A DNA stretch of 64,000 nucleotides. It comes from Megaustenia siamemsis (Eukaryota > Mollusca > Gastropoda > Stylommatophora > Ariophantidae). The notes under the pieces are model-generated. The model saw only the letters and a list, made by a program, of their open reading frames with translations. It did not search any database and had not been told where the DNA came from. Positions 1-10,192 of the stretch are shown in pieces. The stretch spans positions 44,175,946-44,239,945 of the forward strand of contig JAVIAB010000139.1 of the NCBI GenBank assembly GCA_032433765.1, read 5' to 3'. Each line of letters starts with the position of its first letter. Position 1 is the stretch's first letter. The position numbers and the translations under genes were made by a program.

Positions 1-499
1 CATAACCTTGCTTGCACACCTCTTTTACTTCACGTAAGTACTTGCTTCTCATGACTACTATATGTGGCTTCTCACAGATGATGTTTCGTCCATTGGGATA
101 CTTTCTGAATGTAAAGCCTGCAGCTCTCACATTCCTCCATAATGTAGACTTTGATATTTCAATACTGTTGTTCTTTATCAGCGATACTTTTTATTTTCTT
201 ATTGTAACAGTTTCATTCATACCCAACATTTTGCGAATTTCACTTCTAATAAGTTCACTGTCGAAATTATCCAACATTTTTGCTCTTCCTTGTGATTTTG
301 TATATTTTGAACATTGACGGTCACGTGCTTGAATCCAGCGATTAAATGACCGTTTAGATAAATCCAAAATGTGTCGTGTCCTATTCTCAGGGTTTTCTAA
401 AGAATGAAATAATCTTCCTCGTTTAGCCTCTTTGCAAAAATAGTCATACATTTTTATTGCGATGTGTTGTAAACTGCAGAATTTCATTTTAAGACTCAT
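1..499 (-). pseudogene. Transposase-like N-terminal region, in-frame stop, cut by window edge
   Basis: On the minus strand a frame opens with Met at 499 and runs 102 residues to a TAA at 191-193. The same frame then continues open to the window edge with RNVRAAGFTFRKYPNG and KPHIVVMRSKYLREVK. The basic, helix-rich layout followed by a GF-(F/Y)-(K/R)-K-like segment and a run of R-x-(K/F)-Y-L-R resembles the paired helix-turn-helix region that precedes the DDE domain in Tc1/IS630-type transposases of invertebrates. That family link is from memory of the family pattern and was not tested. The single stop in an otherwise continuous frame suggests a decayed copy; the catalytic part would lie left of the window. 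No terminal inverted repeat is visible to the right of the start. Confidence 0.45.
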
Positions 500-879
500 G
501 ATAAATGTTATTGTTCCACGTTACGCCGCTGAATTAACGGAAATGGAACACACAATGTCTCGTGTTTACTACAAGTGTCTATTTGTGTCAGACAACTCAC
601 GTGGAAAGCGTGAAAAATCGTAAATTTCAGCGTGTATAGATTTGTAATCGCTATTTTTAACTTAAATACTGTAAACACTAAGTTTTGACTACATCAATGG
701 GTCGTTATAAATTTATATAAATCAAATAAGCAATAATAATAACCAAATGTTTGTTTTTAATGAAATTAATTCCCTGTTGGGTTCTAATCATTATAACTTT
801 ACATGCAAATTTTGAAAAAAATACAAAAAGCGGTTTAAAAGATATTGATTTTTAAAGTTGGGCAAGACTTATGAAACAA
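500..879. other. AT-rich spacer, nothing recognised
   Basis: No coding pattern, repeat or tRNA-like element seen. It may hold the upstream region of the broken transposase. Confidence 0.4.
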
Positions 880-1222
880 GCTATAACATCAAAACAAATA
901 ACACCAGGGCTAAGCTAAAACTAAGAAGAGCAAAATATTACATCTTCTCAATATTCCTATATGGTGCAGAATTACAATTCAAACAAGACAAATGCGGTTT
1001 TTGGGCCATGTTAAAAGACACAACAGCCTACTAAAAGTAATCCTGGAGGGGGAAATACAAGGTAAAAGAGGCAGAGGCAGACCAAGACTAACATGGACGA
1101 GTAACATTAAAAGATGGACAAACCAGCCTATGACAACCTGCATCAACAAATCAAGAGACAGTGCAGAATGGCGCTCCATGGTAGCCAACCTTCGTTGCGG
1201 AGACGGCACTCGAGGATGATGA
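880..1222 (+). pseudogene. LINE-A fragment (RT C-terminal region), internally deleted
   Basis: The 3' end of a non-LTR retrotransposon. The first part (about 880-973) matches the region of the better copy at 54.5 kb that reads TSKQITPELKLRIAKCYIF. About 170 bases present at 54.5 kb are missing, and the frame resumes at TRQMRFLGHVKRHNSLLK, then GKRGRGRPRLTWTSNIKRW, MVANLRCGDGT. The GHV...RGRGRP...W pattern is the usual C-terminal tail after the RT domain in many invertebrate LINEs. It ends with GATGATGAATGA, the short GAT-rich 3' tail also seen at 55 kb. It is non-functional: no catalytic domain remains. Confidence 0.8.
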
Positions 1223-1437
1223 ATGAGAAGAGAAAAACTGGAATATATTATAACAACTGGGAAAATTGAGTGACGAAGAGATAGAGGGAAGCAACGAGAA
1301 AAAATACCAGATAACTTAAGATAATGGCTTGGCAGAATGTCAGCAACAGAAATGAAAAATAACTGTCGAGATGGAAAGCTGTCGAGAGATATGATCAACT
1401 ACGCCAGCAGGCCCGGTACTTGATGATGGTGATGAAG
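1223..1437 (+). pseudogene. LINE-B 3' end, fused to LINE-A tail
   Basis: Starting within the LINE-A tail, the sequence switches to the LINE-B family: MRREKLEYIITTGKIE, then decayed DNLR.WLGRMSATEMKNNCRDGKL and TYASRPGT-like ending, followed by GATGATGGTGATGA. The same stretch recurs at 13.7, 22.3, 26.1, 38.1 and 50.9 kb. In-frame stops are present. The junction with LINE-A lies on a shared AATGA. Confidence 0.75.
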
Positions 1438-1473
1438 TATGCGACCGAGCAGAAACCGTAGATTCGACCAGAA

Positions 1474-1700
1474 GTGTTGGGTAAAGTAAGTGTAGTTATT
1501 TTGTGCCGAATATATATTGTAAGCTTTAGGGCTCAATACAGCATGATGTCGACGCCTGGTTGTCATGACCCAGGCGGGCCCACATCCCTAGAGTGTCAAG
1601 TAGATAAAGTGGCGAAAAGTTTGCCAGACGGGACAACTTCTGATGATCAGATTTCCGCCCTGCTGCGTAGCCGTGTATAATAAAGAGTTTCTTTTTACTA
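1474..1700 (+). repeat. Dispersed repeat P (Penelope-like hairpin family)
   Basis: About 150 bases of this stretch recur at 25.8-25.95 kb and 39.0-39.2 kb (both inverted) and partly at 34.4-34.5 kb. Shared words are GTCGACGCCTGG, TCATGACCCA, CTAGAGTGTCAAG, TGATGATCAGATTTCC and AAAGAGTTTC. In the 39 kb copy a small hairpin followed by CCGAAAC sits in the middle, the pattern also seen in the other hairpin repeats here. No protein is recognisable. Confidence 0.6.
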
Positions 1701-1805
1701 TCTACTACATACGCACTAGTACAATAATTTAATCGCTTTTATTCCTCGTTGAAAGAAGTATGTGTATTATTACAGATAGCCTGACAGAACTGTAAAGTAG
1801 TAAAG

Positions 1806-2051
1806 TGCCCCTGTCACGCCAAGTGGCGTATAGGGAATATGGTGTTAGTGATCTTATATTTTACAGATCTTCAACGCATGATTTTTGGGGCAATGTGGTC
1901 TTTATTACGCCCGTGCCGCTTTACTTTCCCAGAAAAAAAAATCAGGTACCCATTTAAGGCTGGGTGAACCCGGGAGCCGTCGATTGGGATCGAACCCTAC
2001 CTCTTGTCCTTTGTAGTCCAGTTCACTAACCACTGAGCTATCACGGCTCCC
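1806..2051 (-). mobile_element. SINE-1, tRNA-headed, inverted
   Basis: Read on the minus strand it starts GGGAGCCGTGATAGCTCAG, has an A-box-like TAGCTCAGTGGTTAGTG and a B-box-like GGTTCGATCCC spaced as in a tRNA, then a body with TGGGTACC and ends in the small inverted repeat CGCCACTTGGCG plus GTGAC. Five other good copies occur in the window (3.84, 26.6, 28.9, 32.4, 42.6 kb). No clear TSD here. Confidence 0.85.
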
Positions 2052-2299
2052 GTTGTAGAAGAGAATTGCGCACCAAAGGAGGTAGAGGCAAAATTGGTGC
2101 AATACAGTGCGCATAAAGAGAGAAGTCAAGTGGAAAAGAGATGACGTAGAAAAATAGGATGACGTAGTTTGCTGGACGGTTGGAAAGGAGAGGATAATAT
2201 AATTTAGTTAGAGATCGGCAGCTACAGAGAGCAGTTGGAAAATTGAGAGTCATGTAAGGCAAGAACGACAGTAGAAGCCTATAAGCAGAGAACAGTTGG

Positions 2300-2690
2300 G
2301 ATAAAAGCCCAAGAGGACAGCTTGAGATAAAAGGAGGAACAAGCAGAGAGGTCCAATCAGCAGATGAGTATAAAACAAATGCCAGCAGCAACAGACAATT
2401 AAGGAACTGTTCTAACAGAAGTAACGGAACCGGCAACAGCCATAGATAGAGTAGGAAGGGCCGTTCTATGGGGAACGGTCCAACATAAGCGAGTGACAAA
2501 AGCATGAAATGGAAGCCCAATGAGATAGCTTAAGATAAAAAGTGGAACAAGCAAAGAACGGCTGAACAGTTAGTAATAGCAACAATTAGAATTCTGACAA
2601 GGAGAGGCCAGCAGGCAACAGCAATAGATAGAGTAGGAAGGGCCGTTCGATGGGGAACGGTCCTACAAAAGTTAGTGTCGAACATGTATA
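2300..2690. repeat. Two-copy direct repeat, about 190-200 bp units
   Basis: Approximately 2300-2497 and 2508-2690 resemble each other. The best matching block is ATAGATAGAGTAGGAAGGG followed by CCGTTC(T/G)ATGGGGAACGG, seen near 2441 and near 2624. Other shared words are GCTT(G/A)AGATAAAA and GGAACAAGC. Origin not recognised. Confidence 0.65.
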
Positions 2691-2699
2691 GGAAGATTA

Positions 2700-3639
2700 G
2701 AATATAATAAATAATAATATAATAGAGAATGAAAGGAGAGAAATTGAATAGATAAACAACAATTGTTATGACAGAAGATGCGAGAAAAGAAGAAATAAAG
2801 GCAGCCGATCAATGGTCATTGTGTTATCGATGTGTTGTTAATTGTTGTTATGTATAACACGCAGAAAAGTCTCTCAAGTTGGTCGTATGGGACGAACGGA
2901 ACAAGCTGTTGAGAAAGAAAGGCAAACACACAAAGTTCAGTCTCTCACCAAGTTCAGTCTCTCAATAAAGTTACGAGAATGTATACACGCACAAGTGTAA
3001 GTAGCAGGCACACGCAAAGGTGGTCTCAAAAGGTGACGACAAAGGTACGTCATCATACATCGTAAAACATAAAACGTTACAAGAAAAACGGGTTACACCG
3101 TGACAGAACACGTTCAATGTAAACATTCACTGTCGCAACGGCAAAAAATTATAGACCGAGACATTCAACAAGATTAGATACTGCTGACACCTGTATTTGT
3201 CAGATACGCGCTTGAGTAAAATGGAGTTCAGATCTCATGTATTTAGGGATTTTAAGGTTAAACTATAATTCCCCTTGCGCTAATTATCATTACTCCCAGA
3301 ACATGACTTTATCTTCTATGCATTAGTTGTTTATAGGATAATACGTTCTATGTTTTTTTTGAAAGCTTGAAGTTGAAAACTTCTATTGCTGACGTTCAAA
3401 ATGTTTGATTATTACAGATTAATAAAAAACAACAATGAAATGACTAACCGATCTGTGACACATGGATGCAAATTATTGATACGTGGATACCAATCGTTGA
3501 CCTATTTGTGCAAGTAGAATTGAATTGCAAATTTAATGTTTATAAATAAAGTGATTCATAGAGGTTTTGAAACGATGATCGGCTCGAAACACAAGCTGGT
3601 AAAAAAATTATAAAGGATATCGCTTTGGATTGAAGCAAC
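2700..3639. other. AT-rich spacer, nothing recognised
   Basis: Only short imperfect repeats, for example AAGTTCAGTCTCTCA twice near 2934-2965. No coding pattern. Confidence 0.4.
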
Positions 3640-4330
3640 TTTAACAAACGTGCAAGTATTTGGAAATCAAATATGCTAAGCAAGATAACAAAGCTCAGTT
3701 GTCTGATGGCAGTGCAAACATAGGGATACAAGAACTGGTAATCCACTCAGGTCCTAAGAAAGAAACTAACTGCCTTCGAAGAATCTTCAACATAAATTGT
3801 AAAAACTAACCAAATGATATTATGAGAAGGCAGAGAAAAATAGCCCCGTCACGTCACGTGACGTTTAGAGAATACGGGATTGGTGCCCATATTTTTTATA
3901 GACCTTCCGCACACTGTTGTTGATGTAATGTGGTCAGTATTACGCTCGTGCCGATTTGCACTAAAAAAATCCGGTACCCATTTAAGGCTGGATGAACCTA
4001 GAAGCCGTCGATCAGGGTTGAACCTGACCGTTTGTCCTTAGTTGTTCAGTTCACTAACTACTGTGCTATCTTGGCTCCTAAATGAAATTTATAAGACTTA
4101 AAAAACAATGAAAAATAAGAATCAAGCTATATACGAAAAAGAATAAAGTGCTTCGGTCATGTGCTCAGGATGGACGAAAGAAGACTACCGAGTCAGTATG
4201 GACATTAGGTGTTAAAACAAAGCAAGAAAAACTAAAATAACTCTACATATAGCGATTAGTAGAAGATGCTCAACTATGGATAACAAAACAAGACCTACCA
4301 TTAGTAAACTGTGAGGCCTGCTGTCAATTT
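3640..4330 (+). pseudogene. LINE remnant interrupted by a SINE
   Basis: Before the SINE the frame reads IWKSNMLSKITKLSCLM, the usual thumb-like stretch after the RT active site (compare IWKSK...TKI.LL.S). After it, about 4135-4205, another frame reads KCFGHVLRMDERRLPSQYGH, the GHV..RMD tail motif. Both parts have stops and frameshifts. The order and spacing fit one old element split by the SINE-1 copy at 3843-4080. The family differs from LINE-A and LINE-B. Confidence 0.5.
3843..4080 (-). mobile_element. SINE-1, inverted, nested in LINE remnant
   Basis: Same family as 1806-2051: minus-strand head with CACAGTAGTTAGTGAAC and a weaker B-box, body TGGGTACCGGA, and the terminal GTGACG region. More diverged than the 28.9 kb copy. 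The flanking AAATGA on both sides is too short to call a TSD firmly. Confidence 0.75.
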
Positions 4331-4414
4331 TTCAGCAACAGAAGAACTAAATTGTTAACCCTAGGGAAGAGCACTGGGCTTCGACAACCACAAATCCACG
4401 TCATTCCTTAGTTC

Positions 4415-4727
4415 GCCAGCTTTCACCTCTGACGAAGTCCCTAGAGACTAGGAACTGAATTTTGCGTGTTAATTCATTTTCTCCTGGCAGCCGTGTGCAC
4501 AGGGGTCCCTCGCCACACAGGCAGATAACTCCGACTTCGGAGGTATTCATATTTTTTCCCGTCGATGAGTAATTGACGTTTCAAGCCGGGCCTCATTGCT
4601 GAGACCAGGGGTGGTTGCCGCAGAGAGAAATCATAAATAAAAATCCCTACCGGTGTAGCCGGGATTTGAACCCACAACCTCTGTCCCGAGGCCGGCGTCT
4701 TGCCGCGAGACTAACCAGTCCCCCAGG
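4415..4727 (-). mobile_element. SINE-2, tRNA-headed, inverted
   Basis: Minus strand: head GACTGGTTAGTCTCGCGGCA (A-box-like), then GGGTTCAAATCCCGG (B-box-like), a body with CCCCTGGTCTCAGCA, the hairpin block CCTCCGAAGTCGGAG, CTGCCTGTG, and the end GGGACTTCGTCAGAGGT then GCTGGCGAAC. Other copies are at 38.65 kb (plus) and 53.37 kb (minus). Confidence 0.85.
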
Positions 4728-4890
4728 AAGGGATCTGAGCACCTATGGACATGTTCGGAGTGCAATGATGGATGACCAGCAAATAACTCAATAACAGTTA
4801 GGGGGTTGTTAGCCTATGCTACGGACAGTTTACTGAGAACGGACGGAAAAGAAATAATTCATGAGAGGGAAAACGGTAAGATATTCTTAG

Positions 4891-4948
4891 ATGGAAGGAA
4901 GGAAGGAAGGAAGGAAGGAAGGAAGGAAGGAAGGAAGGAATGAAGGAA
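4891..4948. repeat. (GGAA)n microsatellite
   Basis: About 14 GGAA/GAAG units, with one T interruption near the end. Confidence 0.95.
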
Positions 4949-4949
4949 G

Positions 4950-5699
4950 GTGAATAGGTGGAAAAAGAAATAAAAGAGAGAGAAAAAAATTAAGGGAGAA
5001 AGAATTAAAAAAATATAATAAAACAAAGCCAACAAGAAGCGATAGTCACCACTAGGACAGGTAGCTCCAAGGACATTTATTTGTCTACTCTAACCATCAT
5101 GTCACATGCTGATAATGCTGCTATTTGATAGTAAATTTATTATTACTTTATATGTACTTCCATTAATGTAGTATTCCCGAGGCAATATGTTTGTACTATT
5201 GTCTCTTCAAACTTGCTCTTGTATTTCGTGTTTTCTAGGTATTTGGCCTCGTAATTCCTGTTTCCATACGCTGTCTTCAATTCCCACAACACACAGGATA
5301 TACACACAATGACGTACTCTAGTTAATGGCGTCGACTTCATTTATTGACGTCGGGTAAAGCGTGGTAAGAGTAACATGAGTGATTTTAATTCCCTGAGGA
5401 CAGTTCTCGATTAAGTTGGAGATAGACAGAAAGAGGAAAAATTGAATAAAAAGCAGGAAGTAGATTCAGACATGTAATAGAATATTAAGCATAGAAAAAC
5501 AGAGAAGAGTCTGCGATGTCTAATGCGTGTCATCTGGTTGAAAGATGTCAAAGACATATAACTGACTGATTGCGTCATGATTAGAAAACCAAAACTGACA
5601 AAAAATCAAACTTATCAGCTTATCTCCGGAACGGTAAAGAGAGTAACTTGTATGGTCAAGCAACTAGAAAACGTGAGGAAGGACGAATAACTATTCTTC
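4950..5699. other. Spacer, nothing recognised
   Basis: Purine-rich then mixed sequence; no repeat family, coding pattern or RNA gene seen. Confidence 0.4.
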
Positions 5700-5960
5700 T
5701 TCTTCTTCAATCCATAACACTTAAAGTCGTCGAGGCATCACTGACCAGACTTCGTCGACCTTCTCCACTTGTCTCTATCTTCAGTCGTTCTTTATGAATC
5801 TGTAATGTCGAGCCCGTCCAATGTTTGATTCGGTGTTTCCATCTATTTCCCGCTGTAACTCTCCTTCTAGCCCCTTCCATAGCTGCTTGACGAATGGCTT
5901 TTGGTTGGCCAGACGGTCGAGATACGTGGCAAAGCGATTTCATTTTGCGTTTCTTCCCAA
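5700..5960 (-). pseudogene. LINE-J 3' end (RT tail)
   Basis: Minus-strand frame reads CHVSRPSGQPKAIRQAAMEG, RRRVTAGNRWKHRIKHWTG, then RSLVSDASTTLSVMD and a stop. The H-V-x-R, R-R-x-x-x-x-x-W, W-T-G and S-L-V pattern is the end of an invertebrate LINE ORF2. No catalytic RT residues are present. The open frame runs on into the neighbouring tandem repeats, which is coincidental. Confidence 0.65.
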
Positions 5961-6001
5961 TTGTCAACAGATAATTGTTTACTCCGTTTGTTTCTTGCAT
6001 C

Positions 6002-6073
6002 CCCTTGTGAATTGTTCCATATATCACCTTGTGAATTGTTCCATATATCACCTTGTGAATTGTTCCATGTATC
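6002..6073. repeat. 24 bp tandem repeat, 3 copies
   Basis: Unit CCTTGTGAATTGTTCCATAT plus ATCA, three times with one change in the last copy. Confidence 0.9.
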
Positions 6074-6120
6074 CACCAAAATGAAGTCTGATATTTTGTG
6101 GCAAAAAGTTGAAATATCGC

Positions 6121-6508
6121 AATATTTGCAATAAACACTACGCATTGCCCACCAGGGTAATATTTGCTGTAAACACAAAGCATTGACCACCAGGGTAATA
6201 TATGCTGTAAACACAACGCATTGCCCACCAGGGTAATATTTTCTGTAAACACATCGCATTGCCCACCAGGGTAATATTTGCTGTAAACACATGGCATTGC
6301 CCACGAGGGTAATATTTTCTGTAAACACAACGCATTGCCACCACGGTAATATTTGCTGTAAACACATCGCATTGCCCACGCGGGTAATATTTTCTGTAAA
6401 CACAACGCATTGTCCACCAGGGTACTATTTACTGTAAACACAACACATTGCCCACCAGGGTACTATTTACTGTAAACACAACACATTGCCCACCAAGGGA
6501 GTATTTGC
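6121..6508. repeat. 38 bp minisatellite, about 10 copies
   Basis: Unit begins CGCATTGCCCACCAGGGTAA and continues TATTTGCTGTAAACACAA. Variants alternate TTTGCT, TTTTCT and TTTACT, giving a loosely alternating pattern of types. There are no unique spacers between units, so it is not CRISPR-like. Confidence 0.95.
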
Positions 6509-6611
6509 GAAACGTCATTTTACGTCTTTTAAAGGAAAGAGATAAAGGTTAAGTAGTCGTCGGGAGAACACAGCAGCAACAGATATAGGGGAAAGAAAAG
6601 ACAGAGGGAGA

Positions 6612-8012
6612 TGAAGACAAATGGAACAGAAGGCAGATGATAGAGGCGACAAAGGGAACAGAAGGCAGATCATAGAGACGACAAAGGGAACAGAAGGCAG
6701 ATCATAGAGACGACAAAGGGAACAGAAGGCAGATGATAGAGACGACAAAGGGAACAGAAGGCAGATGATAGAGACGACAAAGGGAACAGAAGGCAGATGA
6801 TAGAGACGACAAAGGGAACAGAAGGCAGATGATAGAGGCGACAAATGGAAAAGAAGGCAGATGAAAGAGGAGACAAAGGGAACAGAAAGCAGATGAAAGA
6901 GGCGACAAAGGGAACAGAAGGCAGATGATAGAGACGACAAAGGGAACAGAAGGCAGATGATAGAGACAACAAAGGGAACAGAAGGCAGATGACAAAGGCG
7001 ACAAATTGAACAGAAGGCAGATGAAAGAGGAGACAACGGGAACAGAAAGCAGATGAAAGAGGCGACAAAGGGAACAGAAGGCAGATGAAAGAGGCGACAA
7101 AGGGAACAGAAAGCAAATGAAAGAGGCGACAAAGGGAACAGAAGGCAGATGAAAGAGGCGACAAAGGGAACAGAAGGCAGATGAAAGAGGCGACAAAGGG
7201 AACAGAAAGCAGATGAAAGAGGCGACAAAGGGAACAGAATGCAGATGAAAGAGGCGACAAAGGAAACAGAAGGCAGATGAAAGAGGCGACAAAGGGAACA
7301 GAAAGCAGATGAAAGAGGCGACAAAGGGAACAGAATGCAGATGAAAGAGGCGACAAAGGGAACAGAAGGCAGATGAAAGAGGCGACAAAGGGAACAGAAG
7401 GCAGATGAAAGAGGCGACAAAGAGAACAGAAGGCAGATGAAAGAGGCGACAAAGAGAATAGAATGCAGATGAAAGAGGCGACAAAGAGAACAGAAGGCAG
7501 ATGAAAGAGGCGACAAAGGGAACAGAAAGCAGATGAAAGAGGCGACAAAAGGAACAGAAGGCAGATGAAAGAGGCGACAAAGAAAACAGAATGCAGATGA
7601 AAGAGACGACAAAGAGAACAGAAGGCAGATGAAAGAGGCGACAAAGAGAACAGAAGGCAGATGAAAGAGGCGACAAAGAGAATAGAATGCAGATGAAAGA
7701 GGCGACAAAGAGAACAGAATGCAGATGAAAGAGGCGACAAAGAGAACAGAATGCAGATGAAAGAGACGACAAAGAGAACAGAAGGCAGATGAAAGAGGCG
7801 ACAAAGAGAACAGAAGGCAGATGAAAGAGGCGACAAAGAGAACAGAATGCAGATGAAAGAGGCGACAAAGAGAATAGAATGCATATGAAAGAGGCGACAA
7901 AGAGAACAGAAGGCAGATGAAAGAGGCGACAAAGAGAACAGAAGGCAGATGAAAGAGGCGACAAAGAGAACAGAAGGCAGATTAAAGGGGCGACAAAGGG
8001 AACAGAAGACAA
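6612..8012. repeat. 32 bp minisatellite, about 44 copies
   Basis: Unit GCAGATGAAAGAGGCGACAA then AGGGAACAGAAG. The left part has GATGATAGAGACGAC variants, the middle GGGAACAGAA and the right AGAGAACAGAA, so sequence types are arranged in blocks. As 32 is not a multiple of 3 and no phase has a minus-strand stop, all three minus frames stay open for 436-490 codons. These are not genes. Confidence 0.97.
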
Positions 8013-8295
8013 TGGGAAAAAATGCAGATGTTAGAGAAGTCGAAGGGAATTGAAGACAATGGGAATAGATCGCAGAGGAAATAGAAGACAAAAGGAACAG
8101 AAAACCGAGGGAATAGAAGAGGAAGAATATTAAAATCATCAAGTAAATTTAATTAAGTGAGTGAGTAAAAAGAGAAAAACCAGATTGTGATGAAGAGGAT
8201 GAAGAAAAATGAAATGAAAAAGTATAAAGGAATGAAGTTTGGAACCCTAGCCGCGCTACAGAGTTTGTACTGTATATATGGATCTTTCTGTGATA

Positions 8296-9246
8296 AGAGT
8301 TGTGGAGAAAGAGTTGTGGAGTGAGAGTTGTGGAGTAAGAGTTGTGGAGAAAGAGTTGTGGAGTGAGAGTTGTGGAGTAAGAGTTGTGGAGAAAGAGTTG
8401 TGGAGTGAGAGTTGTGGAGTAAGAGTTGTGGAGAAAGTATTGTGGAGTAACAGTTGTGGAGTAAGAGTTGTGGAGTAAGAGTTGTGGAGTAAGAGTTGTG
8501 GAGTAAGAGTTGTGGAGTAAGTATTGTGGAGTAAGAGTTGTAGAGTAAGAGTTGTGGAGTGAGAGTTGTGGAGTAAGAGTTGTGGAGTAAGTATTGTGGA
8601 GTAAGAGTTGTGGAGTAAGAGTTGTGGAGTAAGTATTATGGAGTAAGAGTTGTGGAGTAAGTATTGTGGAGTAAGAGTTGTGGAGTAAGAGTTGTGGAGT
8701 GAGAGTTGTGGAGTAAGAGTTGTGGAGTAAGTATTGTGGAGCAAGTATTGTGGAGTAATTATTGTGGAGTAAGTATTGTGGAGTAATTATTGTGGAGTAA
8801 GAGTTGTGGAGTAAAAATTGTGGAGTAAGTATTGTGGAGTAAGAGTTGTGGAGTAAGAGTTGAGGAGTAAGTATTGTGGAGTAAGTATTGTGGAGTAAGA
8901 GTTGTGGAGCAAGTATTGTGGAGTAAGAGTTGTGGAGTAAGTATTGTGGAGTAAGAGTTGTGGAGTAAGTATTGTGGAGTAAGAGTTGTGGAGTAAGTAT
9001 TGTGGAGTAAGAGTTGTGGAGTACGTATTGTGGAGTAATTATTGTGGAGTAAGTATAGTGGAGTAAGAGTTGTGGAGTAAGAGTTGTGGAGTAAGTATTG
9101 TGGAGTAAGAGTTGTGGAGTAAGTATTGTGGAGTAAGAGTTGTGGAGTAAGAGTTGTGGAGTAAGTATTGTGGAGTAAAAGTTGTGGAGTAAGTGTTGTG
9201 GAGTAAGAGTTGTGGAGTAAGAGTTGTAGAGTTAGAGTTGTGGAGT
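8296..9246. repeat. 14 bp minisatellite, about 68 copies
   Basis: Unit AGAGTTGTGGAGTA with variants AGTATTGTGGAGTA, AGAGTTGTGGAGAA and AATTATTGTGGAGTA. The first six or so units alternate in a fixed three-unit order (GAGAA, GAGTG, GAGTA), a local higher-order pattern. Open minus-strand frames over it only reflect the absence of stops in the unit. Confidence 0.96.
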
Positions 9247-9370
9247 CTGTGGAGTCACAGAAGCAAGGACAGGAACTCTCGTCGGTATTACTGAGTTCAT
9301 GCTGAATTTGATAGTCTCTGCTGCAGGAATGGATGTAGTTCCTACCGAGATGGCTCAAAGTGAACAAGTT

Positions 9371-9740
9371 AACCTGGATGTACTATCTTGGGCACGCTGG
9401 AGTGCACGACAATGAAAAAGCTGATAAGCTCGCTGACAGCTCTGTCACTGAGTGTGACTGACCTCTATATAAAAAGAACATAGTTTGTCCTTAACTTCTT
9501 AAGAAAGAAGAAGGTGGATTGGTGGGACAATGATGTTGATACTGAGAGACTGGTGAGTATCAAGGTGTTAAGGGGTCTCATCGATTCGGAGTGCACAGTG
9601 GGAAAAAGCAGATGCACCAACAATCAACACCATACATGAACGGTCAGTCTGTTCACACTTCAAGAAATGTTTGAACGGGCGGTGGAGCGGATATGAGGAT
9701 GCCCAAACCGCGATGAAGATGATTATATGACTAGAATAGA
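9371..9740 (+). pseudogene. LINE RNase H-like remnant
   Basis: A plus frame reads WMYYLGHAGVHDNEKADKLA, matching the last conserved block of RNase H domains in LINEs of the jockey/CR1/I type (W-x-x-G-H-x-G-x-x-x-N-E-x-A-D-x-L-A). Downstream frames are broken by stops. A tail with SRCTNNQHHT and SVHTSRNV follows. It is a different LINE type from LINE-A to LINE-C, which carry no RNase H in the parts seen. Non-functional. Confidence 0.6.
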
Positions 9741-9884
9741 ATTCATATGCTCTGTTTTGAACGACTTTTATAAAACAGAAAATAAACCAAAGTCGTACAA
9801 ATAGGCACTACTCCAGAAATATGATAAGTCTATGTCTACATAACTGCATGTTGTTAAGTCATTTATATAATTATTCATTTTCTT

Positions 9885-10192
9885 TGTTTTCACCCGTGAA
9901 GTGGGCGTTGGTGCGTTGTCCGGCAGTGGCAATTGTTGAATGATTTTTTTTCGACTCTTAACTGCACATTCTTTAACGTGCGCGAGTGAACACGGGGCAT
10001 CTGTTTTTCGCTGTTATCTGAGGCGAGGAAGCATGGGATATTATTACCCTGAGACCATGGACGGGTAAGCCACGAAGAAACCACGGATTCAAACTGAAAC
10101 GGAAACTTTTACATCTCGGGCCTACCTGTACTGAGGCCGACGTCCTATTTCTAGTTTCAAATTACCCGGCCTCCCATTAATTATTGAACCAC
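9885..10192 (-). mobile_element. SINE-4, inverted
   Basis: On the minus strand: head ending in a weak B-box, TTCGTGGCTTACCC, GGTCTCAGGGTA, then CACTCGCGCACGTTAAAGAA and a 3' part GACAACGCACCAACGCCCAC. Blocks of the same order are found at 60.27 kb (plus), 61.99 kb (plus, partial) and 57.56-59.0 kb (minus). The ACTC(G/T)GCGCACGTTAAA word is the most conserved part. Confidence 0.7.

Noticed and set aside
5707..6441. 244-codon minus ORF as one protein
   Set aside because: It joins 38 bp repeat translation to a LINE tail by chance.
6121..6508. CRISPR-like repeat array
   Set aside because: Units are contiguous with no spacers, and the sequence is clearly eukaryotic.
6515..8142. Three overlapping minus-strand ORFs of 436-490 codons encoding a hydrophobic repeat protein
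   Set aside because: They are the three frames of one 32 bp tandem array with no stops; open frames in all phases are a composition effect, not coding selection.
8256..9367. Minus-strand ORFs rich in Leu-Leu-His-Asn-Ser-Tyr-Ser-Thr
   Set aside because: Translation of the 14 bp array; no start context or conserved domain.
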